Assembly (NCBI RefSeq): GCF_004328625.1
Contig: NZ_CP032229.1
Coordinates: 2,418,001 to 2,482,000, forward strand
Reading direction: 5' to 3'
Length of the DNA: 64,000 nucleotides
Origin: Streptomyces seoulensis
GTDB lineage: Bacteria > Actinomycetota > Actinomycetes > Streptomycetales > Streptomycetaceae
The notes under the pieces are model-generated. The model was not told the origin of the DNA and ran no database searches. It worked only from the letters and a program-made list of their open reading frames with translations. How positions within the stretch are numbered: the first letter of the stretch is position 1; every line of letters begins with the position of its first letter. Positions 1-9,561 of the stretch are shown in pieces. A program made the translations under genes and the position numbers.

Positions 1-109
1 CCCGCCGTTCCCGCACTCCTTCGGGGACACCCGCCCGTACGCCCGTGATCCGGGCCGGGGCCCAGCGACACCCAGCCACCGCCTCTCCGCCGAGGAACCC
101 CACACCCCC

Positions 110-616
110 ATGAACAGCGACAACGACCTCCAGATCGCCGGCGACCTCCTCGAAGTCCCCCACCTGCTCCAGCCGCCCCGCGAGCACCCGCTGACCGTCG
201 CCGAGTTCGCCGGACTGGCCCGCGCGGTCGCCGCCGACCGCGACCGGTGGGCGCATCTGGTCCGCTACGACGCCACCACCCGCTGGTACCACCGGCTGCG
301 CACCGGCCCCGGCTACGAGGTGTGGCTGCTGTCCTGGGTGCCCGGCCAGGGCAGCGGGCCGCACGACCACGGCCGCTCCTCCGGCATCCTCACCGTACTG
401 GAGGGCGCCCTGACCGAGCGCACCGGCCGGGGCACCCGCACCCTCACCGCCGGCGCCCAGCGGGTCTTCGCGCCCGGCTATGTGCACGACGTGGTCAACG
501 ACGCGCTGGAGCCCGCGGTCAGCCTGCACGTCTACTACCCGGGCCTCACCGAGATGCCCATGCACACGTCCCCGCACTGCGAGGCCCGTACGGAGCCGAG
601 CGCAGCCGGGGTGTGA
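110..616 (+). CDS. cysteine dioxygenase family protein
   Basis: A 168-residue cupin-type protein of the cysteine dioxygenase family, which oxidises cysteine-like thiols to sulfinates with a non-haem iron. The HDHGRSSG segment (about residues 84-91) supplies two histidine ligands. A further histidine lies in GYVHDV (about residues 123-128), with LTVLEGALTE between them, as in the family. The ATG at 110 gives the usual length, but the frame stays open to the window edge without another start codon, so a longer N-terminus outside the window is not excluded. The best ribosome-binding match (GAGGAA) lies rather far upstream. cofD follows 45 bp downstream on the same strand. Substrate identity (cysteine or another thiol) cannot be read from sequence. 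Confidence 0.85.
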   Translation: MNSDNDLQIAGDLLEVPHLLQPPREHPLTVAEFAGLARAVAADRDRWAHLVRYDATTRWYHRLRTGPGYEVWLLSWVPGQGSGPHDHGRSSGILTVLEGALTERTGRGTRTLTAGAQRVFAPGYVHDVVNDALEPAVSLHVYYPGLTEMPMHTSPHCEARTEPSAAGV

Positions 617-661
617 TCACCGGACGCACGGGCTGTCGGCGGCTGCTGACACACTGATCCC

Positions 662-1621
662 ATGCGCATTGTGGTTCTGGCAGGCGGCATCGGCGGTGCC
701 CGGTTCCTGCGCGGTCTGAAGCAGGCCGCCCCGGACGCGGACATCACGGTCATCGGCAACACCGGCGACGACATCCATCTCTTCGGGCTGAAGGTCTGTC
801 CCGACCTCGACACCGTGATGTACACGCTCGGCGGCGGCATCAACGAGGAGCAGGGCTGGGGGCGGGCGGACGAGACCTTCCACCTCAAGGAGGAGCTCGC
901 GGCCTACGGCGCCGGGCCGGGCTGGTTCGGGCTCGGCGACCGGGACTTCGCCACCCACATCGTGCGGACCCAGATGCTGGGCGCCGGGTATCCGCTGAGC
1001 GCGGTCACCGAGGCGCTGTGCGACCGCTGGGAGCCGGGCGTGAAGCTGATCCCGATGACCGACGACCGGGTGGAGACCCATGTCGCCGTCGACCTGGACG
1101 GCGAGCGCAAGGCGGTCCACTTCCAGGAGTACTGGGTGCGGCTGCGCGCATCGGTGCCCGCCGAGGCGGTCGTGCCGGTCGGCGCCGAGCAGGCCAAGCC
1201 CGCGCCCGGTGTGCTGGAGGCCATCGCGGAGGCCGACGTCATCCTCTTCCCGCCGTCCAACCCGGTGGTGTCCGTGGGCACCATCCTCGCGGTGCCCGGC
1301 ATCCGGGAGGCCATCGCGGAGGCGGGCGTGCCGGTGGTCGGGCTCTCCCCCATCGTCGGTGACGCGCCGGTGCGCGGGATGGCCGACAAGGTGCTCGCCG
1401 CCGTCGGCGTGGAGTCCACCGCCGCCGCGGTCGCCGCGCACTACGGCTCCGGGCTGCTGGACGGCTGGCTCGTCGACACCGTGGACGCCGGTTCCGTCGC
1501 GACGGTGGAGGCGGCCGGTATCCGCTGCCGTGCCGTCCCGCTGATGATGAGTGACCTGGACGCGACCGCCGCGATGGCGCGCGAGGCGCTGGAGCTGGCC
1601 GGGGAGGTGCGGACCGCGTGA
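662..1621 (+). CDS. cofD: 2-phospho-L-lactate transferase (coenzyme F420 biosynthesis)
   Basis: A 319-residue CofD/FbiA protein. It transfers the phospholactyl-type (or phosphoenolpyruvyl) group from the activated guanosine diphosphate donor to the deazaflavin Fo, making F420-0 or dehydro-F420-0. The N-terminus [19 protein letters not shown] is the family's nucleotide-binding start, followed by NTGDD (about residues 37-41) and [13 protein letters not shown] near residue 200. Length matches the family. Its stop overlaps the GTG of fbiB by 4 bp, so the two F420 genes are translationally coupled. Recognition is from the motifs and the fbiB neighbour; actinobacterial literature also uses the name fbiA. 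Confidence 0.95.
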   Translation: MRIVVLAGGIGGARFLRGLKQAAPDADITVIGNTGDDIHLFGLKVCPDLDTVMYTLGGGINEEQGWGRADETFHLKEELAAYGAGPGWFGLGDRDFATHIVRTQMLGAGYPLSAVTEALCDRWEPGVKLIPMTDDRVETHVAVDLDGERKAVHFQEYWVRLRASVPAEAVVPVGAEQAKPAPGVLEAIAEADVILFPPSNPVVSVGTILAVPGIREAIAEAGVPVVGLSPIVGDAPVRGMADKVLAAVGVESTAAAVAAHYGSGLLDGWLVDTVDAGSVATVEAAGIRCRAVPLMMSDLDATAAMAREALELAGEVRTA

Positions 1622-2919
1622 CCGGCTACCGGGTCTGGGCGCCCTCCGGACTGCCCGAGGTGGCGCCGGGCGACGACCTGGCCAAGCTGATCGCGGCGGC
1701 CGAGCCGGGCCTCGCCGACGGGGACGTGCTGCTCGTCACCTCCAAGATCGTGTCCAAGGCCGAGGGCCGGATCGTGCGGGCCGCCGACCGGGAGGCCGCG
1801 ATCGACGCGGAGACGGTGCGCGTGGTGGCCCGGCGCGGGCCCCTGCGCATCGTGGAGAACCGGCAGGGCCTGGTCATGGCCGCCGCCGGGGTCGACGCGT
1901 CCAACACCGCCGAGGGCACCGTGCTGCTGCTGCCCGAGGACCCGGACGCCGCCGCGCGGGCCATCCGCGCGGGGCTGCGGGAGGCGCTCGGCGTCACGGT
2001 GGGCGTGATCGTCACCGACACCTTCGGCCGCCCTTGGCGCGCCGGGCTCACCGACGTGGCGATCGGCGCGGCCGGGGTGCGGGTCCTGGACGACCTGCGC
2101 GGCGGCACCGACGCGCACGGCAACCCGCTCTCCGCGACCGTCGTCGCCACCGCCGACGAACTCGCCTCGGCGGGCGACCTGATCAAGGGCAAGGCGTCGG
2201 GCCTGCCGGTGGCGGTCGTACGCGGCCTGCCCCACGTCGTCACCGACGCGGCCGAGCAGGGCGAGGGCGCGCGGGCGATGGTGCGCTCCGCGCGGGACGA
2301 CATGTTCCGGCTCGGCACCTCCGAGGCGGTGCGGGAGGCGCTGACCCTGCGCCGTACCGTGCGGGCCTTCACCGACGAGCCGGTCGACCCCGGCTCGGTG
2401 CGCCGGGCGGTGGCCGCCGCCGTGACCGCGCCCGCCCCGCACCACACCACGCCGTGGCGCTTCGTGCTGCTGGAGTCGGCCGAGTCCCGGCTGAGGCTCC
2501 TCGACGCGATGCGGGACGCCTGGATCGCCGACCTGCGCCGGGACGGCAAGAGCGAGGAGTCCATCGCCAAGCGGGTCCGGCGCGGTGACGTACTGCGCAA
2601 CGCGCCGTATCTGGCGGTGCCCTGCCTCGTCATGGACGGCTCGCACGCCTACGGCGACGCGCGGCGGGACGCGGCCGAGCGGGAGATGTTCGTGGTCGCC
2701 ACGGGCGCGGGCGTGCAGAACTTCCTGGTCGCGCTGGCCGGGGAGCGGCTCGGGTCGGCCTGGGTGTCGTCCACGATGTTCTGCCGTGACGTGGTCCGCG
2801 AGGTGCTGGACCTGCCCGCCCACTGGGACCCGATGGGCGCGGTGGCGATCGGTCACCCGGCCCAGGAACCCCCGGCCCGGCCGGCGCGGGAGGCGGGGGC
2901 CTTCATCGAGGTGCGCTGA
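1618..2919 (+). CDS. fbiB: bifunctional F420-0/F420-1 gamma-glutamyl ligase, FbiB
   Basis: A 433-residue two-domain protein. The N-terminal ~240 residues are a CofE-type gamma-glutamyl ligase ([24 protein letters not shown]), which adds glutamates to F420-0 with GTP. The C-terminal ~190 residues are nitroreductase-like ([36 protein letters not shown]), the FMN-binding domain used in actinobacteria for tail extension and reduction of dehydro-F420. The fusion is the normal actinobacterial form. It starts at a GTG inside the cofD stop (GTGA overlap). No F420-dependent oxidoreductase is visible in the window. Confidence 0.94.
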   Translation: MTGYRVWAPSGLPEVAPGDDLAKLIAAAEPGLADGDVLLVTSKIVSKAEGRIVRAADREAAIDAETVRVVARRGPLRIVENRQGLVMAAAGVDASNTAEGTVLLLPEDPDAAARAIRAGLREALGVTVGVIVTDTFGRPWRAGLTDVAIGAAGVRVLDDLRGGTDAHGNPLSATVVATADELASAGDLIKGKASGLPVAVVRGLPHVVTDAAEQGEGARAMVRSARDDMFRLGTSEAVREALTLRRTVRAFTDEPVDPGSVRRAVAAAVTAPAPHHTTPWRFVLLESAESRLRLLDAMRDAWIADLRRDGKSEESIAKRVRRGDVLRNAPYLAVPCLVMDGSHAYGDARRDAAEREMFVVATGAGVQNFLVALAGERLGSAWVSSTMFCRDVVREVLDLPAHWDPMGAVAIGHPAQEPPARPAREAGAFIEVR

Positions 2920-3012
2920 GGCGGGGTGGGCCGGGGAGGCCCTAGTCTCGTAGGGCACCCCTCAGTCCCGTGGGGCACCCCCGCCCCCTCCGCATCCCTA
3001 GGACCTCTCCCC

Positions 3013-4032
3013 GTGGCAGGACGTTTCGCCCCCCGGCCCCCGTCGCACGCGACCGTGCGCGACGCGGTCCCGGTGCCCAGGTCCGGGTCCGTGCCCCGGC
3101 AGGCGGCCGGGCCCCGGACGCGGACGTGGGTGCCCGAGGGGCCGTACGACCTCGGTCTGGTGCTGGGAGTGCTGCGGCGCGGGGGCGGTGACCCGACCTT
3201 CCGCGCGACGCGTGACGGCTCGGTGTGGCGGGCCACCCGTACCCCCGCCGGACCGGGGACCCTGCGGGTGTACGCCTGCGGCGGCGAGGTGCGCGGGGAG
3301 GCGTGGGGGCCCGGTGCCGAGTGGCTGCTGGACCGGCTGCCCGAGCTGCTGGGCGCCGCCGACGAACCCGATGTCTTCGAGCCCCGGCACCGGCTGGTCG
3401 CCCTCGCCCGGCACCGGCGTCCCGGACTGCGGCTGACCCGGACCGGGCTGGTGCTGGAGTCGCTGATCCCCTCGGTGCTGGAGCAGAAGGTCACCGCCGA
3501 CGAGGCGTACCGGGCCTGGCGGCGGCTGGTGAGCTGGTTCGGGGAGCCCGCGCCGGGTCCCGCCGGTACCGGTGAGCGCCCGATGTGGGTGATGCCCGCG
3601 CCCCGGACCTGGGCGCTGATCCCGTCCTGGGAGTGGCACCGGGCGGGCGTCGACGACAAGCGCGCCTCCACCATCCTGCGGGCCGTCCGGCTGGCCGCGC
3701 GGCTGGAGCAGACGGCGGGGATGCCCCCGGCCGAGGCGCGGGCCCGCCTTGAGGTCGTCCCCGGCGTCGGCCCGTGGACCTCGGCCGAGGTGGTGCAGCG
3801 CAGCCATGGCGCGCCGGACGCGGTGACCACGGGCGACCTGCACCTGCCCCGCATCGTCGGCTGGGCGCTGGCCGGTAACCGGGACGCGGACGACGCGGAG
3901 ATGCTGCGCCTGCTGGAGCCGTACGCCCCCGAGGGCCAGCGTCACCGGGCCGCCCGCTACGTCCTGCTCAGCGGCAACACCCCGGCGCGCCGGCACCCGA
4001 AGATGCGTAGGACGGACATCGCCAGGTGGTGA
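3013..4032 (+). CDS. HhH-GPD DNA-3-methyladenine glycosylase-like protein
   Basis: A 339-residue base-excision glycosylase-like protein. A helix-hairpin-helix (VPGVGPWTSAEVV, about residues 248-260) is followed by TTGDLHLPR, where the aspartate is in the position of the catalytic Asp of the HhH-GPD superfamily. LEQKVTADEAYRAW is the conserved helix near the middle. There is no C-terminal Cys4 iron-sulfur cluster, which favours the AlkA/MAG type over EndoIII. The GTG at 3013 is preferred; the frame runs open upstream to 2926, but that part is low complexity and would abut the fbiB stop. It is convergent with the nucleotide-sugar gene, 6 bp apart. The exact lesion spectrum is unknown. Confidence 0.82.
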   Translation: MAGRFAPRPPSHATVRDAVPVPRSGSVPRQAAGPRTRTWVPEGPYDLGLVLGVLRRGGGDPTFRATRDGSVWRATRTPAGPGTLRVYACGGEVRGEAWGPGAEWLLDRLPELLGAADEPDVFEPRHRLVALARHRRPGLRLTRTGLVLESLIPSVLEQKVTADEAYRAWRRLVSWFGEPAPGPAGTGERPMWVMPAPRTWALIPSWEWHRAGVDDKRASTILRAVRLAARLEQTAGMPPAEARARLEVVPGVGPWTSAEVVQRSHGAPDAVTTGDLHLPRIVGWALAGNRDADDAEMLRLLEPYAPEGQRHRAARYVLLSGNTPARRHPKMRRTDIARW

Positions 4033-4038
4033 GCCGGG

Positions 4039-5121
4039 TCACTGGTCCGAGGAGAACCTGACCGCCCCGGCCGGGATGCGCGCGTCGCACCACACCCGGA
4101 CCCCGTCCCGCAGCTCGTTGTCGGCTCCGACCACGGCGCCGTCCCCGACCACCGCACCCGTGAGGACGGACCGCTCGCCCACGCGCGCCCGGCTGCCGAT
4201 GAGGGAGTCGGTGACCACCGCGCCGGGCTCGATGACCGCCCCCGGCAGGATCGTGGACCCGCACACCCGCGCCCCCTCCGCGACGAACGCGCCCTCGCCC
4301 ACCACCGTGCCCCCGGTCAGCTTGGCGTCGGAGGCGACCCGGGCCGTCGGCAGGATCAGCCGGTCCCCGCGCCGGCCGGGCACGGCGGGTGAGGGCGCGC
4401 GGCCCATGACGAGGTCGGCGGAGCCCCGCACGAAGGCGGCCGGGGTGCCGAGGTCGAGCCAGTAGGTGGAGTCGACCATGCCCTGGAGGTGCGCCCCGGC
4501 GGCCAGCAGGCCGGGGAAGGTCTCGCGCTCCACGGAGACCGGGCGCCCGGCGGGGATGGTGTCGATGACGGAGCGGCGGAAGACGTATGCGCCCGCGTTG
4601 ATCTGGTCGGTGACGATCTCCTCCGGCGTCTGCGGCTTCTCCAGGAAGGCGAGCACGCGGCCGGTGTCGTCGGTCGGGACCAGCCCGTACGCGCGGGGGT
4701 CGGTGACCTTGGTCAGGTGCAGGGAGACGTCGGCGCCGGTGGACGCGTGGGTGTCGACCAGGGCCCGGATGTCGAGGCCCGTGAGGATGTCGCCGTTGAA
4801 GACCAGGACGGGCTCGTCGGGGCCGGAGCGCAGCCGTTCGGCGACGTTGCGGAGGGCGCCGCCGGTGCCGAGCGGCTCCTTCTCGGTGACGTACTCCAGG
4901 TGGAGGCCGAGGGCGGAGCCGTCACCGAAGTGGGGTTCGAAGACCTCGGCGAGGTAGCTGGTGGCGAGGACGATGTGGTCCACGCCGGCGGCTCTCGCTC
5001 TCGCCAGCTGGTGTGTGAGGAACGGCACCCCGGCCGCCGGGACCATGGGCTTGGGCGTGTGCACCGTGAGCGGCCGCAGCCGCGTGCCCTTGCCGCCGAC
5101 CAGGAGGATCGCTTCTGTCAC
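4039..5121 (-). CDS. NDP-sugar synthase / mannose-1-phosphate guanylyltransferase-like
   Basis: A 360-residue nucleotidyltransferase. The N-terminus LLVGGKGTRLRPLT is the nucleotide-binding GxGTRLxPLT motif, followed by KPMVP (sugar phosphate/metal) and FNGDIL. The last ~110 residues contain left-handed beta-helix hexapeptides (for example GSTILPGAVIEPGAVVTDS), as in GDP-mannose pyrophosphorylases and glucose-1-phosphate thymidylyltransferase-like enzymes. The GTG at 5121 is chosen because GGAG precedes it and the motif starts at residue 4; the open frame upstream is low-complexity shadow. It probably makes an activated sugar for envelope polymers, fitting the LCP and glycosyltransferase genes nearby. 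Which nucleotide and sugar it uses cannot be told from sequence. Confidence 0.87.
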   Translation of the reverse strand: MTEAILLVGGKGTRLRPLTVHTPKPMVPAAGVPFLTHQLARARAAGVDHIVLATSYLAEVFEPHFGDGSALGLHLEYVTEKEPLGTGGALRNVAERLRSGPDEPVLVFNGDILTGLDIRALVDTHASTGADVSLHLTKVTDPRAYGLVPTDDTGRVLAFLEKPQTPEEIVTDQINAGAYVFRRSVIDTIPAGRPVSVERETFPGLLAAGAHLQGMVDSTYWLDLGTPAAFVRGSADLVMGRAPSPAVPGRRGDRLILPTARVASDAKLTGGTVVGEGAFVAEGARVCGSTILPGAVIEPGAVVTDSLIGSRARVGERSVLTGAVVGDGAVVGADNELRDGVRVWCDARIPAGAVRFSSDQ

Positions 5122-5380
5122 CTGTCGTCTCCGCTTCCTGCCGGGACCGGCGGAACGTCTCGTTTTCGGCCGGCCAGTGTAGGCAGACGGCCCGGCGCCG
5201 GCCCCCGATGACCGTGCGGTGTCGGGCGGATCGGCGGGCGCCGTCCCCCGGGCGTACGCGTCCGCACGGGCGAGTGGCCGCCGGACAGCGGGGGCGGGCA
5301 CGGGTGCTGAGCGGCCGTCGGGCGCGGGCCGGGGTCTGGGACGCCGTCCGGCGCGGCCCCGCCCGACTACCCTTGCGCGG

Positions 5381-6136
5381 ATGAACGCCACCGATCGCAC
5401 CCCAGCCGGCCTGCTGCGTTCCGCGCTCGTCGCGGACGCCGGACGCCCCCTGGTGACCTTCTACGACGACGCCACCGGCGAACGCGTCGAGCTGTCCGTC
5501 GCCACCTTCGCCAACTGGGTGGCCAAGACCGCCAACCTGCTCCAGGGCGAGCTGTCCGTGGCCCCCGGCGACCGGGTGGCGCTGTTGCTGCCCGCGCACT
5601 GGCAGACGGCGGTGTGGCTGCTGGCGTGCTCGTCGGTGGGCGCGGTGGCCGACGTCTCCGGGGACGCGGCCGCGGCAGACGTGGTGGTCAGCGGGCCGGA
5701 CACCCTTGAGGAGGCGCGGGCCTGCCGGGGCGAGCGGGTCGCGCTGGCGCTGCGTCCGCTGGGCGGGCGGTTCCCGCAGGTGCCGGAGGGCTTCATGGAC
5801 TACGCGGCCGAAGTGCCGGGCCAGGGCGACCAGTTCGCCCCCTTCGCGCCGGTGGACCCGGAGGAGCCCGCGCTGATCGTGGCCGGGGCCGAGTTCAGCG
5901 CCGCCGAGGTGGTGGAGCGGGCGCTCGCCGACGCGCCGGACCTCGACCTGACCGGGCCGGGCTCCCGGCTGCTGTCGGGCCTGCCGTACGACACCTGGGC
6001 CGGGCTGAGCGCGGGGCTGTACGCGCCGCTGGCGGCCGGGGGCTCGGTGGTGCTGTGCCGCAACCTCGACAAGCTGCCCGCCGACGCGCTGGCGCAGCGC
6101 ATCGACGCCGAGCGGGTGACGGCCTCCCGGCACTGA
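5381..6136 (+). CDS. TIGR03089-type protein (partial adenylate-forming fold)
   Basis: A 251-residue actinobacterial protein that resembles the N-terminal part of AMP-binding enzymes (ANWVAKTANLL, DRVALLLPAHWQTAVWLLACSSVGAV). It is much shorter than a working acyl-CoA synthetase and lacks the phosphate-binding loop and the C-terminal lid. I recognise it as the conserved TIGR03089 family often found next to LCP genes; its function is unknown. It starts at ATG 5381 and is divergent from the nucleotide-sugar gene across 259 bp. The LCP cluster begins 102 bp downstream on the same strand. Confidence 0.75.
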   Translation: MNATDRTPAGLLRSALVADAGRPLVTFYDDATGERVELSVATFANWVAKTANLLQGELSVAPGDRVALLLPAHWQTAVWLLACSSVGAVADVSGDAAAADVVVSGPDTLEEARACRGERVALALRPLGGRFPQVPEGFMDYAAEVPGQGDQFAPFAPVDPEEPALIVAGAEFSAAEVVERALADAPDLDLTGPGSRLLSGLPYDTWAGLSAGLYAPLAAGGSVVLCRNLDKLPADALAQRIDAERVTASRH

Positions 6137-6238
6137 GACCGCCCGTTCGGCCCAGCAAAGGGCGGCTTCGGGCCGTCCGCGCGGCCATGGTCGTAGGAGC
6201 AGGGCGCATGTCCGACGACCGCGAGGGGTGGTGCCGCC

Positions 6239-7399
6239 GTGCCCGACTCCGCGACTCCCGGCGCCTCGGCCACCGGGGACGGGCTCGCGCGGCGGCGCAG
6301 GCGGCGGTGGCTGAAGGGCGGGGCGCTCGGCGCGGCCGTCCTGCTCCTGGTGGCGGGCGGGACCGGCTGGGCGCTGTACGCCCGGCTCAGCGACAACATC
6401 ACCCCCGACGAGGCGGCCGCGCGCGAGCTGGCCCGCTACGACGAGGAGCGGCCCACCGCGCTGGTCTCGGGCGCCCAGAACATCCTGCTGATCGGCACCG
6501 ACAGCCGGGCCGGGGACGGCAACGGGGAGTACGGGCGGGACTCGGGCACCGAGCGCTCGGACACCACGATCCTGCTCCACCTGGCGGCCGACCGGCGCAG
6601 CGCCACCGCCGTCTCGCTCCCCCGCGACCTGATGGTGCGCGTCCCGGCCTGTCCGCGTACCGGCGGCGGGCAGGCCGCCCCGTCGTTCGCCATGTTCAAC
6701 ACCGCCTTCCAGACCGGCGGTTCGGCGTGCACCATCCGTACCGTCGAGGAGCTGACCGGTATCCGGGTCGACCATCACATGGTCGTCGACTTCAGCGGGT
6801 TCAAGCAGCTGGTGGACGCCGTCGACGGCGTGCCGGTGTGTGTGCGGGAGCCGATCGACGACAAGGCGGCCCGGCTGAAGCTGCCCGCCGGCCGGGTCAT
6901 GCTGAACGGGGAGCAGGCGCTCGGCTACGTACGCGCCCGCAAGACGCTGGGGGACGGCAGCGACACCGACCGGATGGACCGCCAGCAGCGGTTTCTCGGC
7001 GCGCTGGTGGAGAAGGTGCGCGGCGACGGCGTCCTGCTGAACCCGGTGAAGCTGTATCCGGTGCTGGACGCGGCGACCTCGGCGCTCACCACCGACCCCG
7101 AACTGGCCAGTCTGCGCGGCTTGTACCGGTTGGTCCGGGGAGTGCGCGACATCCCCACCGAACATGTGCGGTTCCTCACCGCTCCGCGCGAGGCGTACGT
7201 GTACGACTCCGACCGTGACCAACTGGTGCAGCCCGAGGCCGGGGAACTCTTCGCCCGGCTGCGCGCCGACCGGCCCGTGGAAGTGGCGGACACTTCACCG
7301 GAAAACGGCGGTAAATCCCCCGGCGACAACGCCGGAAACTCCCCCTCGGCCACCCCCACCTTCCGGGGCAGCACGGCCGCCGCGCCCACGTGTGAGTAA
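6239..7399 (+). CDS. LCP family cell-wall glycopolymer ligase 1
   Basis: A 386-residue LytR-CpsA-Psr protein. A short basic cytoplasmic tail (RRRRRRW) precedes one membrane segment at about residues 27-48, then an extracellular LCP domain. Visible motifs are ILLIGTDSRAG, VSLPRDLMVRVP (Arg and Asp that hold the polyprenyl pyrophosphate and metal), HHMVVDF and YVRARKTLGDGSDTDRMDRQQ. The family transfers secondary polymers such as teichoic or arabinogalactan-type glycans from lipid carriers to peptidoglycan or protein. There is no LytR_C domain; the tail is Ser/Pro/Gly-rich and ends in Cys-Glu. It is the first of five LCP paralogues within 10 kb. The GTG start has a purine-rich GAGGGG upstream. 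Confidence 0.9.
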   Translation: MPDSATPGASATGDGLARRRRRRWLKGGALGAAVLLLVAGGTGWALYARLSDNITPDEAAARELARYDEERPTALVSGAQNILLIGTDSRAGDGNGEYGRDSGTERSDTTILLHLAADRRSATAVSLPRDLMVRVPACPRTGGGQAAPSFAMFNTAFQTGGSACTIRTVEELTGIRVDHHMVVDFSGFKQLVDAVDGVPVCVREPIDDKAARLKLPAGRVMLNGEQALGYVRARKTLGDGSDTDRMDRQQRFLGALVEKVRGDGVLLNPVKLYPVLDAATSALTTDPELASLRGLYRLVRGVRDIPTEHVRFLTAPREAYVYDSDRDQLVQPEAGELFARLRADRPVEVADTSPENGGKSPGDNAGNSPSATPTFRGSTAAAPTCE

Positions 7400-7633
7400 T
7401 GCCCACACCAAATCGGCGAACTTTTGTTCAGAGGAATGAGCGGGATTGCCCAGTTCTAAGAACGTGGAATTCGTCACCGGCGTCGCTCGACCCTGAACAG
7501 GGCGGATAGTGTGAGCGATCCGGTGCACCCCGGCCAGTGAGGTCCGTCCTCCGACCGCGCACCGTTTCACCGAGACCCGAGCGCCTACGAGGGGGAAGGC
7601 GCCGCGTGGCCCCGACGGAGGATTCGGACAACC

Positions 7634-9379
7634 GTGGACGCGCAAAGCCGTGGGCGGGCGGAGAACATCGACCCCGCAGACCAGTGGGTACTCAATCCGA
7701 ACACCGGCGAATACGAACTGCGACTGGGCAATTCCGCACCGCAGTCACCGGTTCCCGGACCGCGGACCTCCCGGCGCGGCCGGCCCGCCGAACCCGAGGC
7801 CGAGCGCGGCCGGGGCGGCGCGGCGGTACGTGAGGCTCCGGAGCGCGACGCCGAGGTGCCGCAGCCGCGCCGCCGCAGGGGGGCCGAGCCGGAGCCGCCG
7901 CCGGGCCGGCGCAACCGGCGCCCGGTGAAGAAGAAGTCGAAGACCAAGAAGATCCTGGCCTGGACCGGCGGCGGTCTGGCACTGGTGCTGGTCGTCACCG
8001 GCACGGCCGGCTACCTCTACCTCAAGCACCTCGAGGGCAACGTCTCCGCGACCGACGTCGGCAGCGCGGCGAAACAGGGCTTCAGCAAGGACGACGCCTT
8101 CAACATCCTGATCATCGGCACCGACAAGCGCACGGGCGCCGGCAACGAGGGCTACGGCGACAAGAACAGCGTCGGCCACGCGGACACCAACATCCTGCTG
8201 CACGTCGCCAAGGACCGGACGAACGCGACGGCGCTGAGCATCCCACGCGACATGATCGTGGACGTGCCGGACTGCGAGACCCTCCAGCCCGACGGCAGCA
8301 GGAAGGTCATCCCCGGCTCCAGCCAGGTCCGCTTCAACACCAGCCTCGGGCAGGAGGGCCGGGACGCGGGCTGCACCATGCGCACGGTGAAGGCGGTCAC
8401 GGGCATCACGCCGGACCACTTCATGATGGTCGACTTCAACGCGGTCAAGACGCTGACCTCGGCGGTCGGCGGCGTCAAGGTCTGCCTGAAGCACGCGGTC
8501 AACGACAAGGACTCCCACCTCCAGCTGCCCGCCGGCGAGTCAAAGGTCGAGGGCGAGCAGGCGCTGGCGTTCGTCCGTACCCGGCACGCCTGGGGGAACC
8601 AGGGCGACCTGGACCGGATCAAGGTGCAGCAGCAGTTCATGGGTTCGCTGATGCGGGACATGTCCTCCAGCGACACCCTGACCAACCCCCGCAAGCTGCT
8701 GGACCTCGCCGAGGCGGCGACCAACGCGCTCACCGTCGACAAGGGCATCAAGAGCGTGGGCACGCTCAAGGACATAGCGCTGGAGATGAAGAAGGTCCCG
8801 CCGAAGAACATCACCTTCCTCACGGTGCCGGTGATCGACAACCCGGCGGAGAAGGTGCACGCGACGGTGGTCGTCAACCAGACCGCGGGCCCGCAGATCT
8901 TCGACGCCATCAACAACGACGTCTCCTTCACCGACGTCAAGAAGAAGGAGAAGGCCGCCAAGGACGCCCAGGCCGCCCGGCTCAAGGGCACCAGGTCGGC
9001 CCCCTCCGACGTGCGGGTGCGCATCATGAACGGCGGCGCGGTCGCCGGCAGCGCGCAGGAGACCCTGAACTGGATGCAGACCGAGAAGAGCATCCTCAAG
9101 TCCGAGAACGCGGGCAACGCCCCGGCGGAGCTGAGCAGGACGACGCTGGAGTACGCCCCCGACCAGGCTCCGCAGGCCCGCGAACTGGCCGCCCTCATGG
9201 GGCTGTCGGGCTCGGCCATGAAGCCGGGCAAGAGCGTGGAGAACGCCCAGGGCCTGCCCGCGATGAGCCTGACCCTCGGCAAGGACTTCAAGGGCGCGGG
9301 CGTCTCACTGACGGCCCCGGCGAAGGCACCGGACGTGAGTGACAAGTCCACTGCCGACAAGGTGGAGTGCGCCTCCTAG
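7634..9379 (+). CDS. LCP family cell-wall glycopolymer ligase 2, with LytR_C domain
   Basis: A 581-residue LCP protein. About 95 residues of charged, Arg/Pro-rich cytoplasmic sequence come first, then a membrane segment (near residues 112-131), the LCP domain (ILIIGTDKRTGAG, LSIPRDMIVDVP, FVRTRHAWGNQGDLDR) and a C-terminal LytR_C-like domain (VRVRIMNGG to about residue 555). It ends VECAS; three other paralogues also carry a cysteine close to the C-terminus. The GTG start has GGAGG about 12 bases upstream, a long spacing. The stop codon TAG lies inside the 69-bp palindrome at 9378-9446, so read-through into the next LCP gene is probably limited. Confidence 0.9.
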   Translation: MDAQSRGRAENIDPADQWVLNPNTGEYELRLGNSAPQSPVPGPRTSRRGRPAEPEAERGRGGAAVREAPERDAEVPQPRRRRGAEPEPPPGRRNRRPVKKKSKTKKILAWTGGGLALVLVVTGTAGYLYLKHLEGNVSATDVGSAAKQGFSKDDAFNILIIGTDKRTGAGNEGYGDKNSVGHADTNILLHVAKDRTNATALSIPRDMIVDVPDCETLQPDGSRKVIPGSSQVRFNTSLGQEGRDAGCTMRTVKAVTGITPDHFMMVDFNAVKTLTSAVGGVKVCLKHAVNDKDSHLQLPAGESKVEGEQALAFVRTRHAWGNQGDLDRIKVQQQFMGSLMRDMSSSDTLTNPRKLLDLAEAATNALTVDKGIKSVGTLKDIALEMKKVPPKNITFLTVPVIDNPAEKVHATVVVNQTAGPQIFDAINNDVSFTDVKKKEKAAKDAQAARLKGTRSAPSDVRVRIMNGGAVAGSAQETLNWMQTEKSILKSENAGNAPAELSRTTLEYAPDQAPQARELAALMGLSGSAMKPGKSVENAQGLPAMSLTLGKDFKGAGVSLTAPAKAPDVSDKSTADKVECAS

Positions 9380-9446
9380 GCCCTGTCGTCAAATTCCCGG
9401 CGTCCGCCCGGAGGGCGGGCGGGGCGGGAATTTGACGACAGGGCCT
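9378..9446. repeat. 69-bp near-perfect palindrome
   Basis: Arms at 9378-9399 and 9425-9446 are perfect 22-bp inverted repeats (outer part AGGCCCTGTCGTCAAATT). The interior adds a GC-rich CCGCCC/GGGCGG stem. The left arm includes the last two bases of the upstream LCP stop codon. It can fold as a very strong hairpin and may terminate transcription, but there is no T-run. Length, symmetry and AT-containing arms look more like a miniature inverted-repeat or insertion-sequence end than an ordinary Streptomyces terminator. No second copy was seen in this window. Confidence 0.8.
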
Positions 9447-9561
9447 GAGTAACCCAATGGGCCCGTCGTGCGTCTAACTTGGCGCGGGGCGGGCCCGTTT
9501 GCTGCGTGTGTGGTGGAAGGACGGGGAGTTGTCGCAAAGTCGGGTTCGGGGGAGGGGTTCG

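Noticed and set aside
1441..2958. Long open frames antisense to cofD-fbiB, and similar antisense frames elsewhere (for example 22-24 kb, 46-49 kb, 57-63 kb)
   Set aside because: They are mirror frames created by third-position G/C bias. Their translations are Arg/Gly/Pro/His-rich, without domain motifs, and the opposite strand has recognised families.
7466..7490. Possible ECF (SigE-like) promoter GGAAT...CGTC before the second LCP gene
   Set aside because: The -35 differs from GGAAC and the spacing is uncertain; not strong enough to annotate.
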